Of a DNA stretch of 37,275 nt, positions 16,555 through 24,250 are shown one piece after another. The notes beneath the pieces were generated by a model. The model was given only the letters and a program-made list of their open reading frames with translations, had not been told where the DNA came from and ran no database searches. The DNA is taken from contig CAKPEJ010000012.1 of assembly GCA_934149325.1 (NCBI GenBank), positions 1-37,275 on the forward strand. The letters run 5' to 3'. The DNA comes from an uncultured Bacilli bacterium. Lineage in GTDB: Bacteria; Bacillota_I; Bacilli_A; RF39; UBA660. The first letter of the stretch is position 1. Every line of letters begins with the position of its first letter. The position numbers and the translations under genes were made by a program.

Positions 16555-16597
16555 TATAATCTCTAGTATTGACGCTAAAAAAATAGTATAATCTAAA
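16555..16597 (+). promoter_or_regulatory. Promoter region of spo0A
   Basis: It contains TATAAT at 16555-16560 and again at 16587-16592, plus TTGACG at 16569-16574. TTGACG with a 17-base spacer reaches TCTAAA (16592-16597). The TATAAT at 16587 is only 12 bases from TTGACG. At least one start site is likely here, but I cannot say which. Confidence 0.4.
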
Positions 16598-16623
16598 AGG
16601 GTTAAAAAAGGGAGAAGAACAAA

Positions 16624-17382
16624 ATGAAAAAACAAAGATTGTTAGTAGTTGATGATAATATGAATTTAATTCATATGATTAGGGAATATTGTAAAAGTAG
16701 TGATAATATTGAATTAGCTTTTGAAGCAAATGATGGAGAATCTGGTTTAAAGGTTATAAAACAAAATACAAAAGATTTTGATCTTATATTGTTAGATTTA
16801 ATTATGCCTAATAAAGATGGTTTATATATTTTAAAACAAATGAAAGAAGAGAAAATTGAAAAAAATATTATTGTAATAACATCATTTAATTCAGATGAAA
16901 TGATTAGAAGATTATCAAATTATAATATTAAATATTTTTTAATTAAACCTTTTGATATGAAAACGTTAGAAACAAGAATTATAGAAGCAACAAGTCAATT
17001 TTCTGAAAATAATCAAAAAGCTGGAAATAATGAACTTAAAATCTCTTTAACAAAGTTGTTACATGAGCTTGGAGTACCATCACATATAAAAGGTTATCAA
17101 TATATACGAGAAGGAATATTACTTTTATATGATAATCCAAATATTGTTGGTGGAATTACTAAAGAGTTATATCCTGAAATTGCAGATAAATATAATACTT
17201 CAGTATCAAGAGTTGAAAGAGCAATAAGGCATGCGATTGAGGTAAGCTGGAATAGAGGAAATCTAGATTTAATGGAAGAAGTATTTGGACATAGTGTAGA
17301 TTATGATAAAGCAAAACCAACTAATAGTGAATTTATTGTTACAGTCGCAGATAAATTAAAATTAGAATATCAAACAGTTTAG
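16624..17382 (+). CDS. spo0A: Sporulation master response regulator
   Basis: A 252-residue two-domain transcription factor. The receiver domain (1-120) has acidic pocket D10-D11, phosphoacceptor D58 in LLDLIMPNKDG, switch T86 and K108 in LIKPFD. The C-terminal Spo0A domain (about 140-250) has HELGVPSHIKGYQYIREGI and the DNA-recognition block SRVERAIRHAIEVSWNRGN, a hallmark of Spo0A. In Firmicutes it is activated by phosphorelay or orphan kinases and controls entry into sporulation through 0A boxes. Its presence points to a spore-forming lineage, though one gene does not prove that this organism sporulates. The ribosome site is AAGGGAG. It sits alone between glycolytic genes. Confidence 0.97.
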   Translation: MKKQRLLVVDDNMNLIHMIREYCKSSDNIELAFEANDGESGLKVIKQNTKDFDLILLDLIMPNKDGLYILKQMKEEKIEKNIIVITSFNSDEMIRRLSNYNIKYFLIKPFDMKTLETRIIEATSQFSENNQKAGNNELKISLTKLLHELGVPSHIKGYQYIREGILLLYDNPNIVGGITKELYPEIADKYNTSVSRVERAIRHAIEVSWNRGNLDLMEEVFGHSVDYDKAKPTNSEFIVTVADKLKLEYQTV

Positions 17383-17404
17383 AGGTATGTTTGGTATTTT
17401 TTTG

Positions 17405-17433
17405 TTGAAAAAAATACTGTGTTATGATAATAT
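17405..17433 (+). promoter_or_regulatory. Possible promoter of the lipoprotein-gpmI pair
   Basis: TTGAAA (17405-17410), 17 bases, then TAATAT (17428-17433) with TGA upstream. The -10 match is only moderate. Confidence 0.4.
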
Positions 17434-17455
17434 TTTAGATAGGAAGGTATATGAT

Positions 17456-17893
17456 ATGAGAAAGAATTTAAAGGTTTTTTTAATATTATTAATTTCAATA
17501 ATATTGACAGGTTGTAATAAAAATTATGAAGTAGTTTCATATAGTAAATTTTTAGGTGAATTTAATTCAAAAAAAAGTTATTCAATTATTGATAAAACAA
17601 AAACGGATGAAGGTGTTTTTAAAAGAAGTTATGAGTCTGGAAATGGTAAAATAACATTTACATATTTTGAGTTTGATAGTGAAAAAGAAGCTAAAAAATA
17701 TATGAGTGAAACATATAAAAAGAACAAGGATTATTCATATAAAAAAAATAGTAAATATATAGAAGTTAAAAGCAAATTGTTTGATCCATATACTAGAGCT
17801 ATTCAAGTTGATAATGTTGTTATTACTGGGAAAACTAATAAAAAGTTTGATTCACATTCTGTAAATAAAATATATAAAAATTTAGGTTTATAG
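17456..17893 (+). CDS. Small lipoprotein of unknown function
   Basis: A 145-residue exported protein. MRKNLKVF is followed by a hydrophobic stretch and a lipobox LTGC with the lipidated Cys at 20. The mature part is charged and Lys-rich, with no recognised domain. It ends KKFDSHSVNKIYKNLGL. ATG 17456 is chosen because it gives a proper lipoprotein signal peptide and AGGAAGG precedes it; the upstream in-frame start at 17387 would cover the promoter. The stop codon touches the gpmI ribosome site, so the pair is coupled. It is anchored in the outer leaflet, probably with an envelope role. Confidence 0.78.
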   Translation: MRKNLKVFLILLISIILTGCNKNYEVVSYSKFLGEFNSKKSYSIIDKTKTDEGVFKRSYESGNGKITFTYFEFDSEKEAKKYMSETYKKNKDYSYKKNSKYIEVKSKLFDPYTRAIQVDNVVITGKTNKKFDSHSVNKIYKNLGL

Positions 17894-17902
17894 GTGAATG
17901 CT

Positions 17903-19384
17903 ATGAAAAAGATAATTTTATGTATTATGGATGGAGTTGGTTTAAGTAATGAAAAAAAGGGAAATGCTTTTCTTAATGCAAATACTCCATATTTAGATAA
18001 ACTTATAAAAATGTATCCTCATTCAAAGATAGAAGCTTCAGGAAGTTTTGTTGGATTACCTGAAGGGCAGATGGGAAATAGTGAAGTAGGTCATTTAAAT
18101 ATAGGTGCAGGTAGAATTTTATATCAACCACTTGCTAAAATAAATAAGTCAATTAATGATAAAACTTTTTTTGAAAATGAAAGTATTCTTAATTGTATTA
18201 ATCATGTAAAAAAAGAAAAATCAAGTATGCATATAATAGGTATGCTTAGTGATGGAGGAGTTCATTCTCATATTAATCATATCGAATCAATTTTTAAGAT
18301 GTGTGTTGAAAATGGAATAAAAAATATATATTTTCATGTTATTACTGATGGAAGAGATACTTATTATAAAAATAGTAAAAAATATTTAGATGAACTTCAA
18401 AATTTAATTGATAAGTATAATGAAGGATCTATTTCAACAATTTGCGGAAGATATTATGCGATGGATAGAGATAAAAGATGGGATAGAGTAAAAAAAGCAT
18501 ATGATTTAATATTTAATGGAAATGGAGTTAAGTTTGATAATTATTCTAAAGCTATTTCTGATAGTTATAATAAAGGTATATATGATGAGTTTATAGAGCC
18601 TATTATTATTGATGAAAACGGATTAATTAATAGTAATGATGGAATAATATGGGCAAATTTTAGACCTGATAGATCAAGAGAATTGTTAGAAACAATATGC
18701 AATGATAACTTTGATAAGTTTGATTTAAAAAAAGTAAAGAATTTATATTTAACTACAATGATGTGGGTATCAGATGATATAAAATCTGATATTGCTTTTA
18801 AAGAAGATATAATTGATAATACTTTAGGTGTTTGTATATCTAAAAATAATTTAAAACAGTTAAGAGTTGCTGAAACGGAAAAATATGCTCATGTAACTTA
18901 TTTTTTTGATGGATTACAAGATTTATCACTAAAAAAATGCAAAAAAATAATGGTTCCTTCAGCAAAAATTTCAACATATGATTTAGAACCTGAAATGAAA
19001 GCTAAAGAAATTACAGATGTTTTAATAGATGAATTAGATAAAGATTATGATTTTATTTTAGTTAATTATGCTAATGGAGATATGGTTGGTCATACCGGAA
19101 ATTATAGCGCATCAATAAAAGCTATTGAAACTCTTGATAGTCAAATTGGAAGATTATATAATAAGTGTATTAAGGATGATTATTTATTGATAATAACTGC
19201 TGATCATGGAAATTGTGAAAGTATGATAGATTCAAATAATAAAGTCATGACAAAACATACTAGTAACAAAGTACCATTTATTGTATGCGATAAAAATATA
19301 ACTTTTGCTGTGGAAAAGTTGAGTGATATTGCCCCTTTTATACTTAATTTAATGAATTTAAAAATACCAGATGAAATGAAATAG
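17903..19384 (+). CDS. gpmI: 2,3-bisphosphoglycerate-independent phosphoglycerate mutase
   Basis: Manganese-dependent enzyme converting 3- to 2-phosphoglycerate. It has 493 residues. Alkaline-phosphatase-fold landmarks are D10 in IMDGVG, nucleophile S60 in GQMGNSEVGHLNIGAGR, LSDGGVHSH, DGRDT, NFRPDRSRE, NYANGDMVGHTGN, TADHGN and HTSNKVPF, which supply both metal sites. ATG 17903 is preferred over GTG 17894 because AGGTGA falls five bases before it and the protein then starts MKKIILCIMDG. With gap, pgk and tpiA this covers the lower glycolytic steps except enolase and pyruvate kinase, which are not in the window. Confidence 0.96.
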   Translation: MKKIILCIMDGVGLSNEKKGNAFLNANTPYLDKLIKMYPHSKIEASGSFVGLPEGQMGNSEVGHLNIGAGRILYQPLAKINKSINDKTFFENESILNCINHVKKEKSSMHIIGMLSDGGVHSHINHIESIFKMCVENGIKNIYFHVITDGRDTYYKNSKKYLDELQNLIDKYNEGSISTICGRYYAMDRDKRWDRVKKAYDLIFNGNGVKFDNYSKAISDSYNKGIYDEFIEPIIIDENGLINSNDGIIWANFRPDRSRELLETICNDNFDKFDLKKVKNLYLTTMMWVSDDIKSDIAFKEDIIDNTLGVCISKNNLKQLRVAETEKYAHVTYFFDGLQDLSLKKCKKIMVPSAKISTYDLEPEMKAKEITDVLIDELDKDYDFILVNYANGDMVGHTGNYSASIKAIETLDSQIGRLYNKCIKDDYLLIITADHGNCESMIDSNNKVMTKHTSNKVPFIVCDKNITFAVEKLSDIAPFILNLMNLKIPDEMK

Positions 19385-19390
19385 AATTTG

Positions 19391-19399
19391 TGGTATACT
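19391..19399 (+). promoter_or_regulatory. Extended -10 element before the sortase gene
   Basis: TGG-TATACT lies just after the gpmI stop codon and 25 bases before the sortase ATG. No good -35 is seen. Confidence 0.4.
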
Positions 19400-19424
19400 A
19401 TTAATATAAAATAGGAGGAAGAAA

Positions 19425-20024
19425 ATGTTTAAACGTTGTCTTAATGTTGCAATTTTTATATTTATATTTTCATTATACTTTGTTACGTTTTTGATGATAT
19501 ATGATACATTTAGGGAACGTAAATTAAACAGTATGTCTAATGATGCCTTAAATATATTAGAAAAAGAAACAAAAAAGGTTGATGAAGAAGTTAAAGAAGA
19601 AGAAATATCTGCTTCGGGTATAAGCTATAGTAATTATACAATTTTAGGAAAGCTAGAAATCCCAACAGTTGGTATATCTGCAATAATTTTAAAAGAACAT
19701 ACTTATGCAGCAATGAATTTAGGTGTAATAAAAACATATGGAGTTGATTTAAATGAGCGAGGTGGTTTTGTACTATCTGGGCATAATTTTAGAGGAAGAA
19801 GCAGTTTTTTATACTCAGTTAAAAATTTAAAGAATGGTAATAAAATTTATATAACAGATACACAAGGAAGAAAACTTGCATATGAAGTTTATAGTGTACA
19901 AAGATATGTTTCGCCTACTGATACAAGTTATTATAGTGAAACAGAAGATTATCATGTTACTATAGTAACGTGTGAAAATGGTGGTAAATCAAGAATAGTT
20001 GTTAAAGCACATATTGTTGAATAA
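19425..20024 (+). CDS. Sortase (class D/E-like transpeptidase)
   Basis: A 199-residue membrane-anchored cysteine transpeptidase. It has an N-terminal signal anchor (about 7-28), a charged linker rich in K and E (about 35-60) and the sortase barrel from ILGKLEIPTVGI. Catalytic H120 (LSGHNFRG), C183 (VTCENGG) and R190 (KSRIVV) are all present. Sortases join sorting-signal proteins to the cell wall or to each other, but no LPXTG-type signal occurs in any protein of the window, so the substrate must be elsewhere. GGAGG precedes the start. The WG-repeat gene follows 19 bases later. Confidence 0.92.
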   Translation: MFKRCLNVAIFIFIFSLYFVTFLMIYDTFRERKLNSMSNDALNILEKETKKVDEEVKEEEISASGISYSNYTILGKLEIPTVGISAIILKEHTYAAMNLGVIKTYGVDLNERGGFVLSGHNFRGRSSFLYSVKNLKNGNKIYITDTQGRKLAYEVYSVQRYVSPTDTSYYSETEDYHVTIVTCENGGKSRIVVKAHIVE

Positions 20025-20043
20025 TAAAAAAGGAGGTAATACT

Positions 20044-22074
20044 ATGGAATTTAATGAAGATTTTGAAGAAGATTTTGAACCTGTATTAAATAATGATAAT
20101 AATAGTTCTGTAGAAAAGCCTCTTAATGAAAATTTTGATGATACATTAATGGAATTTAAACCTGTTGATAATGTAGAACAAAAAGAAGAAAAAGTAATTC
20201 CAATATCTGATATTAATATTATAAAGATTGATGATATTAATAAAGAAACAAAAGATTTAGTTTCTTCTGATATTGAAAAAGATAAAATAAAAAATCAATC
20301 TAAAGAAAAAATAACTCCAATATCCGAAGTTGTTTTATCAAATAATATAAGTAATCCTGATTCTGTTAACAAGAATAACAAAGCCGATGAGAATGTATCT
20401 TTTTCTGAAATGGTTGATAGTAATGCATTTAGTAATGAATTAAATAAATTAAAGGTAGAACAAGAAATTTTAAATATGAATCCTGAATTAAAAAAGGAAA
20501 ATAAAAGAAAAGTTAGTGTATTTGAAAAATATGCGGTTGTTTTGCCTATTTTTGCATTTATTTCTACTTTGTTTTTAGGTGTATATTTATTTATTAATAA
20601 AACGAATGCAGAAGAAATTAATTTAATTAAAATAGAACAAAATAATAAAGTTGGTTATATTGATAAAAGTGGTAGTGTAGTAGTAAGACCTAAATATATG
20701 TCTGGGACTGATTTTTATAAGGGATATGCGATAGTAAAAAATCATAATAGTTTATCTGCAGTTATAAATGGGAAATCTGATTTAGTTTCTCCTTTTGGTA
20801 ACTATTTTTATATAGAAAGATTTAATAACAGGTATATAGCAAGTAAATTTACAAGTGATGGGCTTAAACTTGCTTTACTTGATTCTAATTTAAATGAAGT
20901 AACAAAGTATAAGTATGATAATATATCATATGCAAAAAATAATACATTTTTATTTACAAGAGATGATACTATGGGAGTTTTAAATAAAGATGGTAATGAA
21001 ATATATACTTATATGGTTGATGAAATTGATGATAAAAATGTAACAATTGAAATATCAAACACAGATTCAGATGATGATTCAGAGAAATATGCCAAGATAA
21101 AGGTAAATAATTCATCAACAATAATAAATTTATCCACAGGAAAAAAAGTATATAAATATACACTAGATGATATATATGTACTTGATAATAATGTTTTTTA
21201 TGTTAAATCAAAAGATAGAAATTTAACAAATAATAAATATATTGTAATAAAAAATGATTCAGTCGCACTTGAAACACAAAATTATAAAAAAGTTAGAGTT
21301 GATAAGCTTTCTTCTAATATAGCTGTTTGTGTTAATGAAGATTCAACGTATGATTATATTAATTTAAATAATAGAAAGAAAATTAATTCAGATGAAAATA
21401 TAGATTATTACTATAGTGATGGACTTATACTTACAAAGACTCATAATTTTAATACTAATGACGATGAATATGTTGTTCAGAATAATGAAAAAGTTGTAGG
21501 AAGGTTTAAAAATTATAAACCTGTAAATAATGAATTTAAAAACGATATGATTAAAGTTTATGTTGATGATGAAAAATATAATTATGTTTCTAAACAAGGA
21601 AAACTATTAAATAATGAAAAGTATGATTATGTTTCTGATTTTGATAAATTTGGTTATGCAATAGTTTCTAAAAATGGTTTATATGGAGTTGTTAATAATA
21701 AAGGGAAAGAAGTTGTATCTTTAAATTATAGTAAGATAGAGTTATTGGATGAAGATTTGTTTAGTTCAATGCATAAGAAATATAATAAAGATATATTTGT
21801 TTATTATGAGAATGATAAATGTGGTTTAATTGCTTCAGAGAACAAAATAATTGTAAAAGCTATATATGATTCGTTTAAATATATTACAACTGAATATCCA
21901 ATTATAATTGGTAAATTTGATTCAGATAAAATTATAATTAATATTGATAGTGCTAAAGAATTTAATATAGATGTACAAAAAGATGTATCTGTGTATGAAA
22001 ATTATATAATTATAGATAAAGATTATTATAATTATGATGGTAAGAAAATTTATAGCGTGGGAGAGGGGGTTTAA
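20044..22074 (+). CDS. Membrane-anchored WG-repeat protein
   Basis: A 676-residue protein. An acidic, low-complexity cytoplasmic part (1-160; rich in N, D, E) precedes one transmembrane helix (about 163-184). The large extracellular region contains WG-type beta repeats, clearest at NKVGYIDKSGSVVVRPKY soon after the helix and LYGVVNNKGKEVVSLNYSK near the end. Several degenerate copies lie between. It lacks a cleavable signal. ATG 20044 is chosen because AAAGGAGGT sits just upstream; an earlier in-frame ATG lies inside the sortase. WG repeats are widespread and of unknown function. Gene order suggests one unit with the sortase and the pilin-like gene. Confidence 0.82.
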   Translation: MEFNEDFEEDFEPVLNNDNNSSVEKPLNENFDDTLMEFKPVDNVEQKEEKVIPISDINIIKIDDINKETKDLVSSDIEKDKIKNQSKEKITPISEVVLSNNISNPDSVNKNNKADENVSFSEMVDSNAFSNELNKLKVEQEILNMNPELKKENKRKVSVFEKYAVVLPIFAFISTLFLGVYLFINKTNAEEINLIKIEQNNKVGYIDKSGSVVVRPKYMSGTDFYKGYAIVKNHNSLSAVINGKSDLVSPFGNYFYIERFNNRYIASKFTSDGLKLALLDSNLNEVTKYKYDNISYAKNNTFLFTRDDTMGVLNKDGNEIYTYMVDEIDDKNVTIEISNTDSDDDSEKYAKIKVNNSSTIINLSTGKKVYKYTLDDIYVLDNNVFYVKSKDRNLTNNKYIVIKNDSVALETQNYKKVRVDKLSSNIAVCVNEDSTYDYINLNNRKKINSDENIDYYYSDGLILTKTHNFNTNDDEYVVQNNEKVVGRFKNYKPVNNEFKNDMIKVYVDDEKYNYVSKQGKLLNNEKYDYVSDFDKFGYAIVSKNGLYGVVNNKGKEVVSLNYSKIELLDEDLFSSMHKKYNKDIFVYYENDKCGLIASENKIIVKAIYDSFKYITTEYPIIIGKFDSDKIIINIDSAKEFNIDVQKDVSVYENYIIIDKDYYNYDGKKIYSVGEGV

Positions 22075-22075
22075 A

Positions 22076-22936
22076 ATGAAAAAAAGAGATGTTGTTTCTG
22101 TTTGGATTTTATTTATTATTTCTTTGATATTTATAATAAGTATATTTGCTGTGCCTGCTATAAATAATTTAAAAGAAAGTATTTTGTTAAATAAATTTGA
22201 TAATAGTTCAGAAAATATTATTGATGGAGCAAAGTCAAAATATTCTGCAAATATTAATGATGTAAGTAAAGATGGTATTATGGAATATACTGTTAATGAT
22301 TTAATAAAAGAAGGATATTTAAAGGAAGATGAAATAAATCCAATAACTGGTGAAAAGTATAAAAAAGATGATAAGGTGCTTGTAATTACAAAAAATGGGT
22401 ATGTAACTTATAAGTTTGTTAGTGGAACAACTTTAATTAATAAGATAAAAAAATCAGATGGTGTTCAATCAATAAATGATGAAATATATTTTATAGGTGA
22501 AAACCCAAATAATTATATTAGTTTTAATGAAGAAATTTATAGAATAATTAAAGTAGATAAAGATAATAATATAGTTGTGATTAACGATGAATTCGACAAA
22601 AAAATATCTTTAAATAAAATAAATATATATTTGGAAACAAAACTAAATGATAGTTTTAATAATTTATCAAAAGAAATGATTGTGTCTAAAATGAGTGTAT
22701 TAGATTATGATACATATAAAAATACCTTTGCTTTTGATAAAAGTTTTATAAACAAAAATTATGACTATAGTATTTGGTTATATACAAAAGAAGGATATAA
22801 AGCATATAGCATAATGGATGATAAAATTACAGACGAAAAAGATGCATGGATTAATCCTATTGCAAAATTAGATTATTCTATTATTGTCGAAAAAGGAAAG
22901 GGAACAAGAACAGATCCTTATATATTGAGTAAATAA
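22076..22936 (+). CDS. Pilin-like surface protein with a GVRP-type C-terminal relative
   Basis: A 286-residue protein with a basic start, one long hydrophobic helix (about 9-29), and a pilin-like region. DLIKEGYL followed by NPITGEKY is common in Gram-positive pilin-like proteins. The middle (NNYISFNEEIYRIIKVDKDN) and the end (WINPIAKLDYSI...GKGTRTDPYIL) follow the plan of gut-Firmicutes proteins whose C-terminus reads GVRPxIxL then GxGTxxDPY. This copy lacks the GVRP residues and any GC-rich cassette. ATG 22076 is taken because GAGGGGG precedes it; an upstream in-frame ATG overlaps the WG gene by 41 bases. A strong terminator follows. Function is unknown. Confidence 0.75.
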   Translation: MKKRDVVSVWILFIISLIFIISIFAVPAINNLKESILLNKFDNSSENIIDGAKSKYSANINDVSKDGIMEYTVNDLIKEGYLKEDEINPITGEKYKKDDKVLVITKNGYVTYKFVSGTTLINKIKKSDGVQSINDEIYFIGENPNNYISFNEEIYRIIKVDKDNNIVVINDEFDKKISLNKINIYLETKLNDSFNNLSKEMIVSKMSVLDYDTYKNTFAFDKSFINKNYDYSIWLYTKEGYKAYSIMDDKITDEKDAWINPIAKLDYSIIVEKGKGTRTDPYILSK

Positions 22937-22964
22937 AATTCAGAAAAAAATCTGAATTTTTTTT
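22935..22964 (+). terminator. Rho-independent terminator before the ribosomal operon
   Basis: AAAATTCAGA (22935-22944) pairs with TCTGAATTTT (22951-22960) over ten bases, with a six-base A loop and a T run. Confidence 0.9.
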
Positions 22965-22975
22965 ATAAAAAAGTG

Positions 22976-23004
22976 TTGATTTTCCTTATATTTATTGATA
23001 TAAT
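22976..23004 (+). promoter_or_regulatory. Strong SigA promoter of the S10-spc-alpha operon
   Basis: TTGATT (22976-22981), exactly 17 bases, and TATAAT (22999-23004) with TGA as an extended -10. This is the best promoter in the window, and it is the only clear one I found for the following 14 kb. Confidence 0.85.
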
Positions 23005-23010
23005 GGTTTT

Positions 23011-23140
23011 GTGTGTGACTGCGAGGATGTGCAAGGTTGCTGATACACCAGGTTAAGTTGTTTTTATAAAATAAAAGCAAACTGGCAAAATCAGGTAATT
23101 TGCTCGGAGCAAGTCTATACAAGATATAGGCGAGAGGAGG
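23011..23140 (+). ncRNA. Structured 5' leader of the S10 operon
   Basis: About 130 untranslated bases, unusually rich in G for this genome. CCAG (23048-23051) pairs with CTGG, enclosing a ten-pair TTGTTTTTAT / ATAAAAGCAA hairpin. Near the ribosome site GTCTATA pairs with TATAGGC around CAAGA (23113-23131), and CTC/GAG can close it. TTGC/GCAA is an alternative pairing. Position and structure fit a ribosomal-protein autoregulatory leader (an L4-type leader is the obvious candidate), but the ligand is inferred. Confidence 0.65.
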
Positions 23141-23148
23141 ATACTAAG

Positions 23149-23451
23149 ATGTCTAACAAAATTAATGTTAATTTGAAAGCTTATGATCATAGAGTCATAG
23201 ATCAAGCTGCTGTTAAGATTGTTGAAACTGTTAAAAGAACAGGTGGAGAAGTAAGTGGACCAATTCCACTACCAACTAAAATTGAAAAAGTAACAATTTT
23301 AAGAGCTGTTCACAAATATAAAGATTCACGTGAACAATTCGAAATGAGAACACATAAAAGACTAATTTGTATCAATAACCCTAGTAAAGACACAATCGAG
23401 GCTTTAACTAGATTGGATTTACCTAGTGGTGTTGAAATAAATATCAAATAA
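23149..23451 (+). CDS. rpsJ: 30S ribosomal protein S10
   Basis: First gene of the operon, 100 residues, normal length. It contains KINVNLKAYDHRVIDQAA and the VTILRAVHKYKDSREQFEMRTHKRLI block that contacts 16S rRNA in the 30S head; the protein also acts as NusE in antitermination. GAGAGGAGG lies six to nine bases before the ATG, at the base of the leader's last hairpin, so folding there could govern initiation. Confidence 0.97.
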   Translation: MSNKINVNLKAYDHRVIDQAAVKIVETVKRTGGEVSGPIPLPTKIEKVTILRAVHKYKDSREQFEMRTHKRLICINNPSKDTIEALTRLDLPSGVEINIK

Positions 23452-23465
23452 TTATAGGAGGAAAT

Positions 23466-24197
23466 ATGAGAAAAGGAATCTTAGGTCGTAAGATCGGGAT
23501 GACTCAAGTTTTTGCTAAAGATGGTAAATTAGTGCCAGTAACAGTAATAGCTGTAGAACCAAACATTGTTTCTCAAATTAAAACAACTGAAACAGATGGT
23601 TATGAAGCAATTCAATTAGCAGCTTTTACAAAAAGAGAAAAATTAAGCAATAAACCAATGAATGGTCATCTTAAAAAAGCAAACACTGAACCTAAGCGCT
23701 TCTTAAAGGAAATCAGAAATGTCGATACAAGCGCATATACATTAGGTCAAGAAATTAAAGCAGACATTTTTGCTGAAGGTGAAATGGTTGATGTTTCAGG
23801 AATCAGTAAAGGTAAAGGTTTCCAAGGTGTTATAAAACGCCATAATCAAAGTAGAGGTCCAATGGGACATGGTTCACAATACCACAGAGGTGTTGGTTCA
23901 CTAGGAACAATGAGACCAATGCGTGTTTTAAAAGGTAAAAAATTACCAGGACAAATGGGAGGACAATTAGTAACAGTTCAAAATCTTGAAATTGTTTCAA
24001 TTCTTCTTGAAGATAATGTTATCTTAGTTAAAGGTAATGTTCCAGGTCCTAAAAAGTCTTTAGTTATTATTAAATCAGCTATTAGAAACGAAGGTAAGGT
24101 AAACGAACCTATTGAATTAGTTTCATACGTTGAACCTGTTGTTTCAGAACAAGCACAAGAAGTAGTTGAAGAATCATCACAAGCAGAAACAGAATAG
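23466..24197 (+). CDS. rplC: 50S ribosomal protein L3, with an extended acidic tail
   Basis: It starts MRKGILGRKIGMTQVF as in all L3 and has the central GKGFQGVIKRH, GPMGHGSQYHRGVGSLG and MRVLKGKKLPGQMGG loop that reaches the peptidyl-transferase centre. At 243 residues it is about 30 longer than typical. The extra lies at the C-terminus (about 218-243), rich in E, Q, V and S, ending QAETE. The core is unaltered. GGAGGAAAT precedes the ATG. Early assembly of 23S domain VI is its known job. Confidence 0.96.
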   Translation: MRKGILGRKIGMTQVFAKDGKLVPVTVIAVEPNIVSQIKTTETDGYEAIQLAAFTKREKLSNKPMNGHLKKANTEPKRFLKEIRNVDTSAYTLGQEIKADIFAEGEMVDVSGISKGKGFQGVIKRHNQSRGPMGHGSQYHRGVGSLGTMRPMRVLKGKKLPGQMGGQLVTVQNLEIVSILLEDNVILVKGNVPGPKKSLVIIKSAIRNEGKVNEPIELVSYVEPVVSEQAQEVVEESSQAETE

Positions 24198-24250
24198 TTT
24201 GTACATAATTAATAATAATTAATAAATTGTGATGAAAGGAGGAATTTGAA

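Noticed and set aside
16569..16592. TTGACG and TATAAT before spo0A as one standard promoter
   Set aside because: The spacer is only 12 bases, too short for a normal SigA promoter, so I list the region without joining these two elements.
17383..17410. A terminator directly after spo0A
   Set aside because: A short stem next to a T run can be drawn only with several G-U pairs, too weak to list.
22940..23122. A 60-residue minus-strand frame across the S10 leader
   Set aside because: It runs antiparallel through the terminator, promoter and leader, has no ribosome site, and its composition comes from the leader structure.
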